Assembly (NCBI GenBank): GCA_964630785.1
Contig: CAZVZG010000005.1
Span: 62,001 to 126,000, forward strand
Reading direction: 5' to 3'
Length of the DNA: 64,000 nt
Source: JADLCX01 sp964630785
GTDB lineage: Bacteria > Planctomycetota > Phycisphaerae > Phycisphaerales > UBA1924
The position numbers and the translations under genes are program-made. Shown one piece after another: positions 51,718 to 59,376 of this stretch. Within the stretch, counting starts at the first letter, position 1, and each line of letters starts with the position of its first letter. The notes below the pieces were generated by a model. That model was not told the origin of the DNA and did no database searches. It saw only the letters and a program-made list of their open reading frames with translations.

Positions 51718-51957
51718 ATGGCCAAGAAGAAGACCAAGAAGAAGGCGAGCAGGAAAAAGGCCGGCAAGAAAAAGACCACGACCAGGAAGAAGGTCCGGCG
51801 CACCGCGAAGAAAAAGGCCCGGCGCACGGTGATGTACTCGAGCAAGGGCAAGAAGCTCTACGCCAAGCGCGATGCGAGCGGGAAGTTCAAGGACATCCAG
51901 CAATACTCGCGAGCGCACGCGATGGACATGCAGCGCAACGCGGCCGCTGAGGGCTGA
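51718..51957 (+). CDS. Small lysine-rich histone H1-like protein
   Basis: 79 residues. GGAG five bases before the ATG at 51718 supports the start. The N-terminal half is almost pure Lys/Arg/Ala/Thr (MAKKKTKKKASRKKAGKKK and so on), like bacterial histone H1 homologues or lysine-rich DNA-binding tails. The C-terminal half has a conserved-looking pattern, KLYAKRDASGKFKDIQQYSR, followed by an acidic-neutral end. It probably binds DNA or RNA in the cytoplasm; it is not a known ribosomal protein. It is monocistronic on the plus strand between two minus-strand genes. Confidence 0.75.
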   Translation: MAKKKTKKKASRKKAGKKKTTTRKKVRRTAKKKARRTVMYSSKGKKLYAKRDASGKFKDIQQYSRAHAMDMQRNAAAEG

Positions 51958-52055
51958 GCCGATGGCGGTCCTTGGGCCGCGGCCGGATCATGGCCACGGA
52001 TGACCACTGATGGGCACGGACGGCGGGCGGAATGCCCGGTGTCCGTGCCCTTCGG

Positions 52056-53816
52056 TCACTCTGCAATCGTCTTTGTGGGCGCGATCGGCGTGTTGCACTC
52101 GGGGCGGGTCGCGGAGCGCAGGCCGGTGGTCTCGTACCCGCAGTTTGAGCAGCGCAGCGGCTCGCTCGGCGCGGATGAGAACCTCGCCCGCGGCCGACCC
52201 AGGCAGCACACCGCGAACGCGAGGCCCGTGCCGATGGTCATCTGCCACGGGAATGCGAGCTTGAACGCGGCGACGCCCGAGCCGAGGCCGAAGATCGCAC
52301 CCGTCCAGAACCGCCAGATCGCGGGTTGGAAGAGCGCGATCATGGCAAACCCGGTGACGAGCGCGCCCACGACGCTGGCGGTGTTACCGCGCCGGGTGAA
52401 CAGGGCGGTCAGAAAGACGGCCAGCAGGCCGGTGTAAGCAAAGGTCATCACGCTCAGGGCCAGGTCGATGAGCGTGGTGCTCGGGCTTGAGGCCTTCCAA
52501 TAGACACAGCCGACGGCGAACAGGCCGAGGATCAGCCCCCAGCCCGCGACGGCGTAGCGCGACATGGCCAGGTAGTGTGGCTCGCCGCGGGAGTCGCTCG
52601 GCGGGCGCCAGCGCGTGTAGAAGTCCTTGATGAACGTCGCGGCCATGGCGTTGATCGCCGAGTTGAGGCTTCCGATGCCCGCGGCGAACAGGCCCGCGAG
52701 CATGAGGCCGGCCAGGCCGGGGGGCATGCCCGTGAGAATGAAGTCGAGGAAGACCTGCTCGGACTTGGGCGCTTGCGCAGAGGCGGCCGCGGGATCGATC
52801 CCGACCGCGCCGGCATCAACGATGGGTTGCAGGTCGGGCGCCTTCTTGTAGAACACGAACAGCAGCGCCCCCACGATCAGGAACATCGCCACAATCGGCA
52901 CGCCGATCGCGATCGACACCAGCACCGACCTCGACCCCTCGCGTGCCGTCTTGCACGTGAGCATCCGCTGCACCATGTCGTGGTCGGTGCCGTACGCGGC
53001 CAGGTTGAGCAGCGCAAAGCCCGTCACGGCCGTGAGCACCGTGAAGCTCGCGCCGGGATCGAAGCCCAGATTCGGCTTGGAGAGGTCCACGCCGAGCTTG
53101 AACACGGTCAGTTTGGACGTGCCCCCCGGCCCGGCGCTGCTGAGGTACGACCACAGGTCGCCCAGCGGCATCCCGATCTTGTTGTAGAGCAGCACGATGG
53201 CCGCGAGCACGGCGGTGACGAGCACGATGGTCTGGATCACGTCGGTCCAGATCACGCTGGCGATGCCGCCGATGAGCGTGTAGCAGACGCCGACGAGGCA
53301 CATCGCGGCGATGGAGGCGATGAGGTATTCCGGCCGGGCGGCCTTGTCGGCCCCGAACATGATCATCGCGAAGGGGATGGCCCCGATGAAGACCCTCGCC
53401 CCGCTGGCGAAGGTGCGCCCGACCATGAACGCCGCGCTCGTGGCCCGCTTGGCCCCCGGCCCGAAGCGCCGCTCCAACAGCTCGTACACGGTGGTGCAGT
53501 TGTGCCGGTAGTACGCCGGGATGAAGAACGCGGCCACGATCACCACGGCGATCACGCCGCCGATGTTGGCCGAGAGGTAGGTCATGTCGCCGCGGTAGCT
53601 CTGCTCGGGGGCGCCGATGAACGTCGCGGCCGACAGGCTCGTGGCGATGATGCTCACGGCGACGGCCCACATGGGCATGCGCCGATCCGCAAGGAAGTAC
53701 TCGCCCGTGCTCTTGGCCTCGCGCCTCGAGAACAGCACGCCGGTGACGACCAGCACGGCGCAATAGCCCAGAAGCACAAGTCCGTCGGCGAGGCGGAGGG
53801 GGGAGGAGGAGAACAT
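52056..53816 (-). CDS. Sodium/solute symporter with C-terminal degenerate zinc ribbon
   Basis: 586 residues from the ATG at 53816. About 13 membrane helices carry the SSS-family pattern: EYFLADRRMPMWAVAVSIIA, ATFIGAPEQSY, GGIASVIWTDVIQTIVLV, and GLFAAGIGSLNSAINAMA. The family imports sugars, amino acids or other solutes with sodium; helices here look most like the sialic-acid/glucose/inositol branch, but the substrate is unknown. The cytoplasmic tail (about 545-586) contains CSNCGYETTGL...RPEC (Cys556, Cys559, Cys574), a zinc-ribbon sequence missing its third cysteine, close to the ribbon of the 4215-5207 protein. Such a tail is not usual for SSS transporters. In-frame sequence upstream of 53816 is repeat DNA and is not included. 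Confidence 0.87.
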   Translation of the reverse strand: MFSSSPLRLADGLVLLGYCAVLVVTGVLFSRREAKSTGEYFLADRRMPMWAVAVSIIATSLSAATFIGAPEQSYRGDMTYLSANIGGVIAVVIVAAFFIPAYYRHNCTTVYELLERRFGPGAKRATSAAFMVGRTFASGARVFIGAIPFAMIMFGADKAARPEYLIASIAAMCLVGVCYTLIGGIASVIWTDVIQTIVLVTAVLAAIVLLYNKIGMPLGDLWSYLSSAGPGGTSKLTVFKLGVDLSKPNLGFDPGASFTVLTAVTGFALLNLAAYGTDHDMVQRMLTCKTAREGSRSVLVSIAIGVPIVAMFLIVGALLFVFYKKAPDLQPIVDAGAVGIDPAAASAQAPKSEQVFLDFILTGMPPGLAGLMLAGLFAAGIGSLNSAINAMAATFIKDFYTRWRPPSDSRGEPHYLAMSRYAVAGWGLILGLFAVGCVYWKASSPSTTLIDLALSVMTFAYTGLLAVFLTALFTRRGNTASVVGALVTGFAMIALFQPAIWRFWTGAIFGLGSGVAAFKLAFPWQMTIGTGLAFAVCCLGRPRARFSSAPSEPLRCSNCGYETTGLRSATRPECNTPIAPTKTIAE

Positions 53817-53819
53817 TTC

Positions 53820-53899
53820 GATGGCGGATGGCGGATTTCGGATGGCGAATGGGGAGACCGGGATCGCGGATTTGGGATCGCGGATCGCGGATCGGGGGG
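53820..53899. repeat. Imperfect GGATCGCGGAT / GGATGGCGGAT simple repeat
   Basis: About 80 bp made of short overlapping units, such as GGATGGCGGAT and GGATCGCGGAT, repeated imperfectly. It lies directly upstream of the symporter ATG on the minus strand and could affect its expression or arise by slippage. Confidence 0.6.
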
Positions 53900-53950
53900 T
53901 GCGGGAGCGCGGGGTTATCGACCGGGGGGCGGTCTTGGCGCAAAAAGCGA

Positions 53951-53977
53951 TGAAGCCGGGCTGGACGCCCGGCTTCA
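53951..53977 (-). terminator. Terminator of tRNA-Gly
   Basis: A perfect 11-bp stem, TGAAGCCGGGC (53951-53961) against GCCCGGCTTCA (53967-53977), loop TGGAC. Downstream on the minus strand is TCGCTTTTTGCG, a T5 run. It lies 21 bp past the tRNA 3' end. Confidence 0.88.
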
Positions 53978-53997
53978 TGCCAAAGTCGCTCGATCAA

Positions 53998-54069
53998 AGA
54001 GGGCGAAGGGGCTTGAACCCTCGACCTACACGTTGGCAACGTGTCGCTCTACCACTGAGCTACGCCCTC
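53998..54069 (-). tRNA. tRNA-Gly (GCC anticodon)
   Basis: Cloverleaf on the minus strand: acceptor GAGGGCG/CGCCCTC (7 bp), D-arm GCTC...GAGC, anticodon stem ACACG/CGTGT with loop TTGCCAA (anticodon GCC), T-arm GAGGG/CCCTT with loop TTCAAGC, discriminator T as is usual for glycine. CCA is not encoded. A strong terminator follows. Confidence 0.96.
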
Positions 54070-54149
54070 GGGATGTCGCCGCTGGATGATCGGCCGCTCA
54101 CGGGCCCGAGTCCAGCGGGGGCTAAGGCTAGAAGGGGTGGATAAGGGTG

Positions 54150-56249
54150 TCAACGGGCGGGGGCGGCGGCCTCCCGCACCGCGTTCGCGGCCTTTGACGC
54201 CACGCCCGCGCCGTGCTCGGCCCGGTCCAGCGACTCCATCACCGTGGCGGCGGTATAGGCGTTGAGGATGATCGGCTTGTCGATCGCCGGGCCGTAGATC
54301 GCGAGCGTGGGCACGCCGGTCTGGCCGAGCGAGGCGAGGTACTTCCACCCGGGGGCCGAGTTGACGGTGTTGTCCACCTCAAACAGGACGTAGCCGTCGC
54401 CCGTGATGCGGGCCCGCACGGGGTCTCGGTCCAGGACGGTCCGCTTGAGGGCCTTGCAGTTGATGCACCAGTCGGCGGTGAAATCCACCACGACGGTCTT
54501 GCCCGAGGCCAGGGCCTTGTCGAGCCGCTTCTGGGTGTAGGGGATCCACGCCCCGCTGACGATCTCGTCCTCGGCCAGCCCCCCACTTCCCACACCGCCC
54601 CCAGTCGCCTTGATGCGGGCGTAGTCCTCTCGGGCCGTGACCACCTGCCCGTAGGTGAAGGCGAAGAACCCGGCCACCACCAGCACGGAGACCAACGGCA
54701 TCGCCACGCGCATCGCGACGCTCTTGGCGATCTGCAGCGTCCGCAGCGTGAGCCACAAACCCGCGATGAGGACGAAGAACGTCACGGCCCACCACGCCAT
54801 CGACTCGGCCATGTAGGGCTTTTCATGGATCAGGCCGCGAACGCCCGCGCTGACGAAGTACGCCGCCGCGGCCATGAGCAAGAGGCCCATGACCTGCTTG
54901 ACGAGGTTGCTGGCCGGGCCGGTCTTGGGCAGGAACCTGAGCAGTTGCGGCTTGGCGCTCAAGACCAGGTACGGCGAGGCCATCCCCACGCCCAGGCCCA
55001 CGAACACGGTCATGATGGTCGAGCTGGGCAGGCCCGCGGTCCCCGCGAGCAGGCCGCCAGCGACGAAGCCGAAGCACGGGAGCCCGAGCACGGCGGTGAG
55101 CACCCCGAAGAGGAACGACCCGTGCGCCGAATCGACGCGCGGGTTGAGGGCGTACACCGACTGCGGCAGGTTGATCATGAACAGGCCCATGACCCCCAGG
55201 CCCAGGAAGGCGATGATGAGCCCGATCGCCAGCGCGACCCACCACACGCCGAAGATGTACCGCGACGGGTCCAGCGAACTGGAAACAAAGGCCATCGGCA
55301 CGCCCGCGAGCGTCCAGAACGCGACCACCCCCAGGGCCATCCACAGGCCCAGGGCCAGCGCGTGCTTGGGCGTGGACGCTTGCTTGGTGAGCGTGAGCAC
55401 CTTGATCGGGATCACCGGCAGGACGCAGGGCGTGAGGTTGAGGATGAACCCGCCCAGGGCCGAGATCAGGAACAGGACGATCGGGCCGCCGCCGAACCGC
55501 CACCCAAAGAGGCTGGGCTGAGACGGCACCACGGCGGTGACGGGCCGGAGTTCGAGCAGCGGTTTGGTGTCGGCGGTCTGGGGGGGGGCGGGCGGGGTGG
55601 AGGTTCCGACCCCGGCCGCAGGGGGAGACGGGGGGGTGTAGCCCTTGAACAGGTCCGGCTCGTTCGCCTTGGGCGTTGTCGCGGCGGCATCCCCGGCGGC
55701 GAGCACCTTGACCGTGACGGGGAAGTCCCGGTCCTGTGGCTGCTCACAGGTCTGGTCGTTGCAGGATTGGTAATAGAGGTGGACGGTCACCGTCTGCGGG
55801 CCGGGGGGGGCGTCCTTGGCAACCACGACGGGCACATAGATGACCGCGTGGTGCGAGAACAGCGGGAGGGTCAGAAACTCTTTTTCGCCGCTGGGATCAA
55901 ACGTCTTGTTCGGCTTGGCCTCGGGCCACTGGATCGGCCCGATCTTTTCAACCCATTTGGGTGGGTTGGGCACGGTCACGTCCGTCCGCTGAGCGAACTC
56001 GTCCACGAAGTCGGGCAGCTTGACCGCCTTGTTCGGCCAGGTATGAAACCCCTCGGCGTGGTCGAGGACGATGGCGATCACGAGCGTCTCCCCCGCCCGG
56101 GCAGCGTCGAACTGGGCTACGGCCCGGGAGGTCACGGCCCCTTCTCCCCCGATCTGGGCCGTTGCGGGGGTGATACCTACCCAGAACAGGGCAATTCCGG
56201 CGGCAAGGGCGGCGATGAGGGCGGCGAATCGAGGGGTCGGGTGCGTCAT
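54150..56249 (-). CDS. dsbD: Protein-disulfide reductase DsbD
   Basis: 699 residues. The ATG at 56249 starts a signal peptide (FAALIAALAAGIALFWVGI, ending ATA). An N-terminal DsbD alpha-like domain follows (about 35-205), with a cysteine pair in YYQSCNDQTCEQP. The central CcdA-like domain (about 260-540) has Cys motifs NLTPCVLPVIPIKV and GLPCFGFVAGG and about eight helices. The C-terminal thioredoxin-like domain has VVVDFTADWCINCKALKRT. The protein moves electrons from cytoplasmic thioredoxin to periplasmic disulfides, useful for the cysteine-rich exported proteins seen here. In-frame sequence upstream to 56705 crosses the 21-bp minisatellite and is not credible coding. Proline-rich linkers are encoded by G/C runs (55579-55640). 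It is divergent from fliM. Confidence 0.92.
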   Translation of the reverse strand: MTHPTPRFAALIAALAAGIALFWVGITPATAQIGGEGAVTSRAVAQFDAARAGETLVIAIVLDHAEGFHTWPNKAVKLPDFVDEFAQRTDVTVPNPPKWVEKIGPIQWPEAKPNKTFDPSGEKEFLTLPLFSHHAVIYVPVVVAKDAPPGPQTVTVHLYYQSCNDQTCEQPQDRDFPVTVKVLAAGDAAATTPKANEPDLFKGYTPPSPPAAGVGTSTPPAPPQTADTKPLLELRPVTAVVPSQPSLFGWRFGGGPIVLFLISALGGFILNLTPCVLPVIPIKVLTLTKQASTPKHALALGLWMALGVVAFWTLAGVPMAFVSSSLDPSRYIFGVWWVALAIGLIIAFLGLGVMGLFMINLPQSVYALNPRVDSAHGSFLFGVLTAVLGLPCFGFVAGGLLAGTAGLPSSTIMTVFVGLGVGMASPYLVLSAKPQLLRFLPKTGPASNLVKQVMGLLLMAAAAYFVSAGVRGLIHEKPYMAESMAWWAVTFFVLIAGLWLTLRTLQIAKSVAMRVAMPLVSVLVVAGFFAFTYGQVVTAREDYARIKATGGGVGSGGLAEDEIVSGAWIPYTQKRLDKALASGKTVVVDFTADWCINCKALKRTVLDRDPVRARITGDGYVLFEVDNTVNSAPGWKYLASLGQTGVPTLAIYGPAIDKPIILNAYTAATVMESLDRAEHGAGVASKAANAVREAAAPAR

Positions 56250-56326
56250 GGCTGGTCGTTGTACCCGCTGGAAAGGCGGCAGAGGCGGCAAAGCGGCAAA
56301 TGGGGCAATGAACGCCGGCAAGGGAG

Positions 56327-56346
56327 CCCTCCGCGCAAGCGGAGGG
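56327..56346 (+). repeat. GAGCC-flanked hairpin, CCCTCCGC stem, GCAA loop
   Basis: A perfect 8-bp stem CCCTCCGC/GCGGAGGG with a GCAA (GNRA) tetraloop on the plus strand, preceded by GAG and followed by TCGGGG. The inverse copy is at 56844-56863 and shares both flanks. Confidence 0.7.
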
Positions 56347-56438
56347 TCGGGGATCAAATGGGGCAAATGGGGCAAAGCGGCAAATGGGGCAAAGAGGACC
56401 GGTATCGGGTGGGCGGAGGATGGTATCCGGTCGCCGGA

Positions 56439-56585
56439 GGTTCCTATCTGGTCGCCGGAGGTTCCTGTCGGGTCGCCGGAGGTTCCTATCTGGTCGCCGG
56501 AGGTTCCTATCTGGTCGCCGGAGGTTCCTATCTGGTCGCCGGAGGTTCCTGTCGGGTCGCCGGAGGTTCCTGTCAGGTCGCCGGA
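56439..56585. repeat. 21-bp minisatellite, seven full copies
   Basis: Seven contiguous 21-bp units starting GGTTCCTATC and ending TCGCCGGA, plus a 17-bp partial unit at 56422-56438. Units differ only in five central bases. The variants are ATCTG (copies 1, 3, 4, 5), GTCGG (copies 2, 6) and GTCAG (copy 7). The period is a multiple of three and no copy has a stop in several frames. There is no ribosome-binding site, start or conserved flank to suggest a protein. Confidence 0.9.
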
Positions 56586-56843
56586 GGTGTTATCCGTCGC
56601 CCATATTGGACCTTGCGGGCTCGGGTTAACGGCCAAGGGCCAAAGGCCGTACGCAGTGGGAGCGGAGGGGGGGCAGAGGAAGCGGAGGAAGGTCCAAAGC
56701 GGCAAAGCGGCAAATGGGGCAAAGCGGCAAATAATGCAGATCGGCCGATCGGGAAGCGGGACAACGCCGCAAAAATGAATCTATCTCTGTGCCCTCTGTG
56801 TGTCCTCTGCGCCCTCTGTGTACGTCTTTCCGTCTTTCCCCGA

Positions 56844-56863
56844 CCCTCCGCTTGCGCGGAGGG
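56844..56863 (-). repeat. Inverted copy of the CCCTCCGC hairpin
   Basis: Stem CCCTCCGC (56844-56851), loop TTGC, stem GCGGAGGG (56856-56863). Read on the minus strand it gives the same GCAA-loop hairpin as 56327-56346, with matching flanks (GAGAGC before, TCGGGG after). Confidence 0.7.
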
Positions 56864-56926
56864 CTCTCTTGTTGGCTTCCTTTGCCGCCTTTGCCGCTTT
56901 GCTGATTTGCCGCTTTGCCTTCGACA

Positions 56927-56946
56927 CCGATCGCTTGCGCGATCGG
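56927..56946 (-). repeat. GAGCC-flanked hairpin, CCGATCGC stem
   Basis: Stem CCGATCGC (56927-56934), loop TTGC, stem GCGATCGG (56939-56946). Read on the minus strand it is GAG-CCGATCGC-GCAA-GCGATCGG, nearly identical to the hairpin after gcvT (302-323). It lies about 50 bp upstream of fliM. Confidence 0.65.
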
Positions 56947-56997
56947 CTCATACGGGGCTCTTCAAGCCCCGCCGCGGCCGGGCCCGATATCCGGGGC

Positions 56998-58014
56998 ATG
57001 GCGGACATTCTCGACCAATCCGAGATCGACGCGCTGCTGGCCGCGGTGGATTCCGGCGACGTGCAGGAGGAGCAGGACGCGGTCCAGATCTTCAGCCGCA
57101 CGCGGCGCGACCTCGAGAACGTCGAGGTGCGGGCGTACGACTTCAAGCGGCCCGAGCGCGTGAGCAAGGACCAGATGCGGGCCATGAACACGATGCACGA
57201 GGCGTTCGCCCGGAACTTCGGGGCCGCGCTCTCGGGATTCCTGCGGACCATCGTCGAGGTCAAGGTCGCCAACTGCGAGCAGATGACCTACGCCGAGTTC
57301 ATCGCCGGGCTGCCCAACCCGACCAGCTTCAACCTCATCGAGGCCAAGCCGCTCGAGGGGCAGATGTGCCTGGAGATGAGCCCGCTGATCATCTACCCGA
57401 TCATCGACCGGCTGCTCGGTGGGACCAACAGCGAGCTGTTCATCCCGCAGAGGCCGATGACGCAGATCGAGACGCGGCTCATCGGGAAGATCACGGCGCG
57501 CGGGCTCTCGGCGCTGAGCGAGGCGTGGCAGAGCATCCGCGAGCTGAACTTCGAGATCACCGCGACCGAGAGCAACCCGCAGCTGGTGCAGATCGTGCCG
57601 CCCAACGAGGTGGTGGTGGTGATCGGGTTCGAGCTCAAGCTGGGCAGCCGGGCGGGCACGATGAACCTGTGCTTCCCGTACAACGTGATCGAGCCGCTGA
57701 TGGCGGACCTGTCGAGCCAGAACTGGTTCAACGCCCCCAAGAGCGGGAAGACGGCGGAGAACCGGGGGCGCATCGCGGCCCAGCTGGGAAGAGCGCCGCT
57801 GACGGTGACCGGCCTGCTGGCCGAGACCACGATCACGCTGCGGGACTTGATGAACCTCAGCGCGGGCGACCTGCTCGTGACCGAGCGGGCCGCGACCTCG
57901 AGCGTGGTGCTGTGCGTCGAGAACGAGAAATCGTTCCTGGCGAGCATCGGGCAGTTCAGGGGGAACCGGGCGCTGAAGATCGTGCGGGTGGTGCACAGCG
58001 GCGACCGCGTTTAG
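56998..58014 (+). CDS. fliM: Flagellar motor switch protein FliM
   Basis: 338 residues from the ATG at 56998. The N-terminal MADILDQSEIDALLAAV is the CheY-phosphate binding motif. The middle domain shows RAMNTMHEAFARNFGAALS, YAEFIAGLPNPTSFNLIEA, IIYPIIDRLLGGTN and RLIGKITARGLSALSEAW. The C-terminal SpoA/FliN-like domain spans about 255-335 (LTVTGLLAETTITLRDLMNL). It forms the C-ring and controls the direction of flagellar rotation. It stands without other flagellar genes; the next gene, 36 bp downstream, is a SpoIIE-type phosphatase, probably cotranscribed. The upstream region is repeat DNA. Confidence 0.95.
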   Translation: MADILDQSEIDALLAAVDSGDVQEEQDAVQIFSRTRRDLENVEVRAYDFKRPERVSKDQMRAMNTMHEAFARNFGAALSGFLRTIVEVKVANCEQMTYAEFIAGLPNPTSFNLIEAKPLEGQMCLEMSPLIIYPIIDRLLGGTNSELFIPQRPMTQIETRLIGKITARGLSALSEAWQSIRELNFEITATESNPQLVQIVPPNEVVVVIGFELKLGSRAGTMNLCFPYNVIEPLMADLSSQNWFNAPKSGKTAENRGRIAAQLGRAPLTVTGLLAETTITLRDLMNLSAGDLLVTERAATSSVVLCVENEKSFLASIGQFRGNRALKIVRVVHSGDRV

Positions 58015-58050
58015 ACGCCCGGGGCGGCGCGGAACATACAGTGCGGGCCG

Positions 58051-59334
58051 ATGAGCCCGACCGGCCCGAAACGAAGCTGGGAAGACGACCTGCGCGTGGT
58101 CGACGAGCTGATGCGGGACGTGTCACGCGAGGGCGACCCACAGAGGCTGGTGAAACTCTACGGCGACGCCGTGGACCGGATGTTCCCGGTGGACCTGTAC
58201 GTCGCGCTGAGCCGGCGCGGGCTCGAACCGCCCATGTACCGCATGACGCGGAACAGCAACTGGAGCGAGGACATCAACCCGTGGACCCAGCGCGACCGGC
58301 TGCCGCTGCTCTCCGGCGGCGTGCTGGGGGAGTGGGCGTACGCCGACAGGCCGGTCGTACTGCAGGACTTCTCCTGCGACGACGTCGACCAGCACTACGA
58401 ACTGCTGCGGCCGGTCCGCTCGGTGCTCGTGCTGCCGTCGTACGACAACGGCGAGTCGATCAACACTTCCATCATGATGTGGGAGCGGCCCGGCGCGATC
58501 GATCCGGACATCCTGCCGTTCATGCACTGGCAGTCCAACCTCTTCGGCCGGGCCACGCACAACCTGGTCCTTCGGCGGGAGCTCGCCGCGGCCTACAACA
58601 CGCTCGACCGCGAGCTGCAGACCGTCGGCGACATCCAGCGGTCGCTGCTGCCCGCGTCGCTGCCGATCATCCCCACGCTGGAGCTCGCGGCCTATTACCG
58701 CACGAGCCAGCGGGCCGGGGGCGACTACTACGACATCTTTCCGCTGAGCAACGGGCGCTGGGGGCTGTTCATCGCCGACGTCAGCGGGCACGGCACCCCC
58801 GCGGCCGTGATGATGGCCGTGACGCACGCGATCGCCCACAGCCATCCAACGGCCCCCGATCCCGCCGAGGCGGTGCTCGCACGCCTCAACGACACCCTCC
58901 ACGCCGGGTACACCCGCGGCAACGGCACCTTCGTGACCGCGTTCTACGGGGTTTACGACGCGACAAGGCGCACCCTGCGGTACGCCTCTGCCGGCCACAA
59001 CCCGCCGCGCGTGCGCAGGGCCGGAGAGATCGGCCCCCCGCTCGCTCTGGACGCGGCCCAGTCGCTCCCGCTGGGCGTCCTCCCCGGCGTCGGCTTCCCG
59101 TCGGCGAGCGTTGACTTCTCGCCCGGCGACGCTGTGCTGCTCTACACCGACGGCATCACTGAGGCCATGAATAGGCGGCGGGAGCAGTTCGGGCCCGAGC
59201 GGATCGACGCGGCCATGCGGGGGCCGACGACGGCGGACGAGATCGTCCGCGCCGTGACGGCCGCGGTCGCCCGGCACGCCGGCCCCGGCGACCCCGCCGA
59301 CGATCAGACGCTCCTGGCGGCGGTTGTCAAGTGA
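58051..59334 (+). CDS. GAF-SpoIIE (PP2C) serine phosphatase
   Basis: 427 residues. A GAF-like sensor domain (about 20-180) is followed by a short coiled linker (LAAAYNTLDRELQTVGDIQ) and a PP2C/SpoIIE phosphatase domain (about 215-427). The domain has GDYYDIFPLSNGRWGLFIAD, VSGHGTPAAVMMA, YASAGHNPPRV, LLYTDGITEAMN and DDQTLLAAVV, so the metal-binding aspartates are present. The family dephosphorylates anti-sigma-factor antagonists or other STAS proteins. It lies 36 bp after fliM, so a link to motility or to a general stress switch is possible but not shown. The ATG at 58051 has no strong ribosome-binding site. Confidence 0.9.
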   Translation: MSPTGPKRSWEDDLRVVDELMRDVSREGDPQRLVKLYGDAVDRMFPVDLYVALSRRGLEPPMYRMTRNSNWSEDINPWTQRDRLPLLSGGVLGEWAYADRPVVLQDFSCDDVDQHYELLRPVRSVLVLPSYDNGESINTSIMMWERPGAIDPDILPFMHWQSNLFGRATHNLVLRRELAAAYNTLDRELQTVGDIQRSLLPASLPIIPTLELAAYYRTSQRAGGDYYDIFPLSNGRWGLFIADVSGHGTPAAVMMAVTHAIAHSHPTAPDPAEAVLARLNDTLHAGYTRGNGTFVTAFYGVYDATRRTLRYASAGHNPPRVRRAGEIGPPLALDAAQSLPLGVLPGVGFPSASVDFSPGDAVLLYTDGITEAMNRRREQFGPERIDAAMRGPTTADEIVRAVTAAVARHAGPGDPADDQTLLAAVVK

Positions 59335-59348
59335 GATCAAGAGCCCAC

Positions 59349-59376
59349 GGTCGGCCGAGACAGGTCGCGGCCGACC
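59349..59376 (+). terminator. Possible terminator after the GAF-SpoIIE gene
   Basis: GGTCGGCC (59349-59356) pairs with GGCCGACC (59369-59376) across a 12-base loop, 15 bp after the phosphatase stop. No T-tract follows, so the assignment is tentative. Confidence 0.4.

Larger units (their letters stand above)
53817..54149. other. Intergenic region with simple repeat, terminator and tRNA-Gly
   Basis: 333 bp. In order it contains: the leader of the symporter gene made of a simple repeat (53820-53899), a T-tailed hairpin (53951-53977), the minus-strand tRNA-Gly (53998-54069) and about 80 bp before the end of dsbD. No protein gene is seen. Confidence 0.75.
56250..56997. other. Repeat-rich intergenic region between dsbD and fliM
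   Basis: 748 bp with no credible gene. It contains GGCAAA-rich blocks (56273-56309, 56358-56396, 56699-56732), an inverted TTTGCC-rich block (56881-56919), a 21-bp minisatellite (56439-56585), and three GNRA/TTGC-loop hairpins (56327-56346, 56844-56863, 56927-56946). The first and second hairpins are inverted copies, about 500 bp apart. Long open frames across it exist only because the minisatellite period is a multiple of three. Confidence 0.75.

Noticed and set aside
56439..56585. CRISPR array
   Set aside because: The 21-bp units are contiguous with no unique spacers, and no cas genes are present.
56272..56629. Small repeat-encoded proteins on the plus strand across the minisatellite (SGRRRFL or SPEVPIW repeats)
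   Set aside because: Frames are open in several phases because the period is 21 bp; there is no ribosome-binding site, no flanking conserved sequence and no export signal.
56250..56705. N-terminal extension of DsbD with TSGDxIG repeats
   Set aside because: The extension is a translation of the 21-bp minisatellite and GGCAAA repeats. The proper signal peptide begins at the ATG at 56249.
54213..59114. A 1633-codon open frame on the plus strand running across dsbD, the repeat region, fliM and the phosphatase
   Set aside because: It is antisense to dsbD and out of frame with fliM and the GAF-SpoIIE gene, which have clear family motifs. It is open only because of high GC and the 21-bp repeat. 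Its translation is Arg/Gly/Ala/Pro-rich with no domain.
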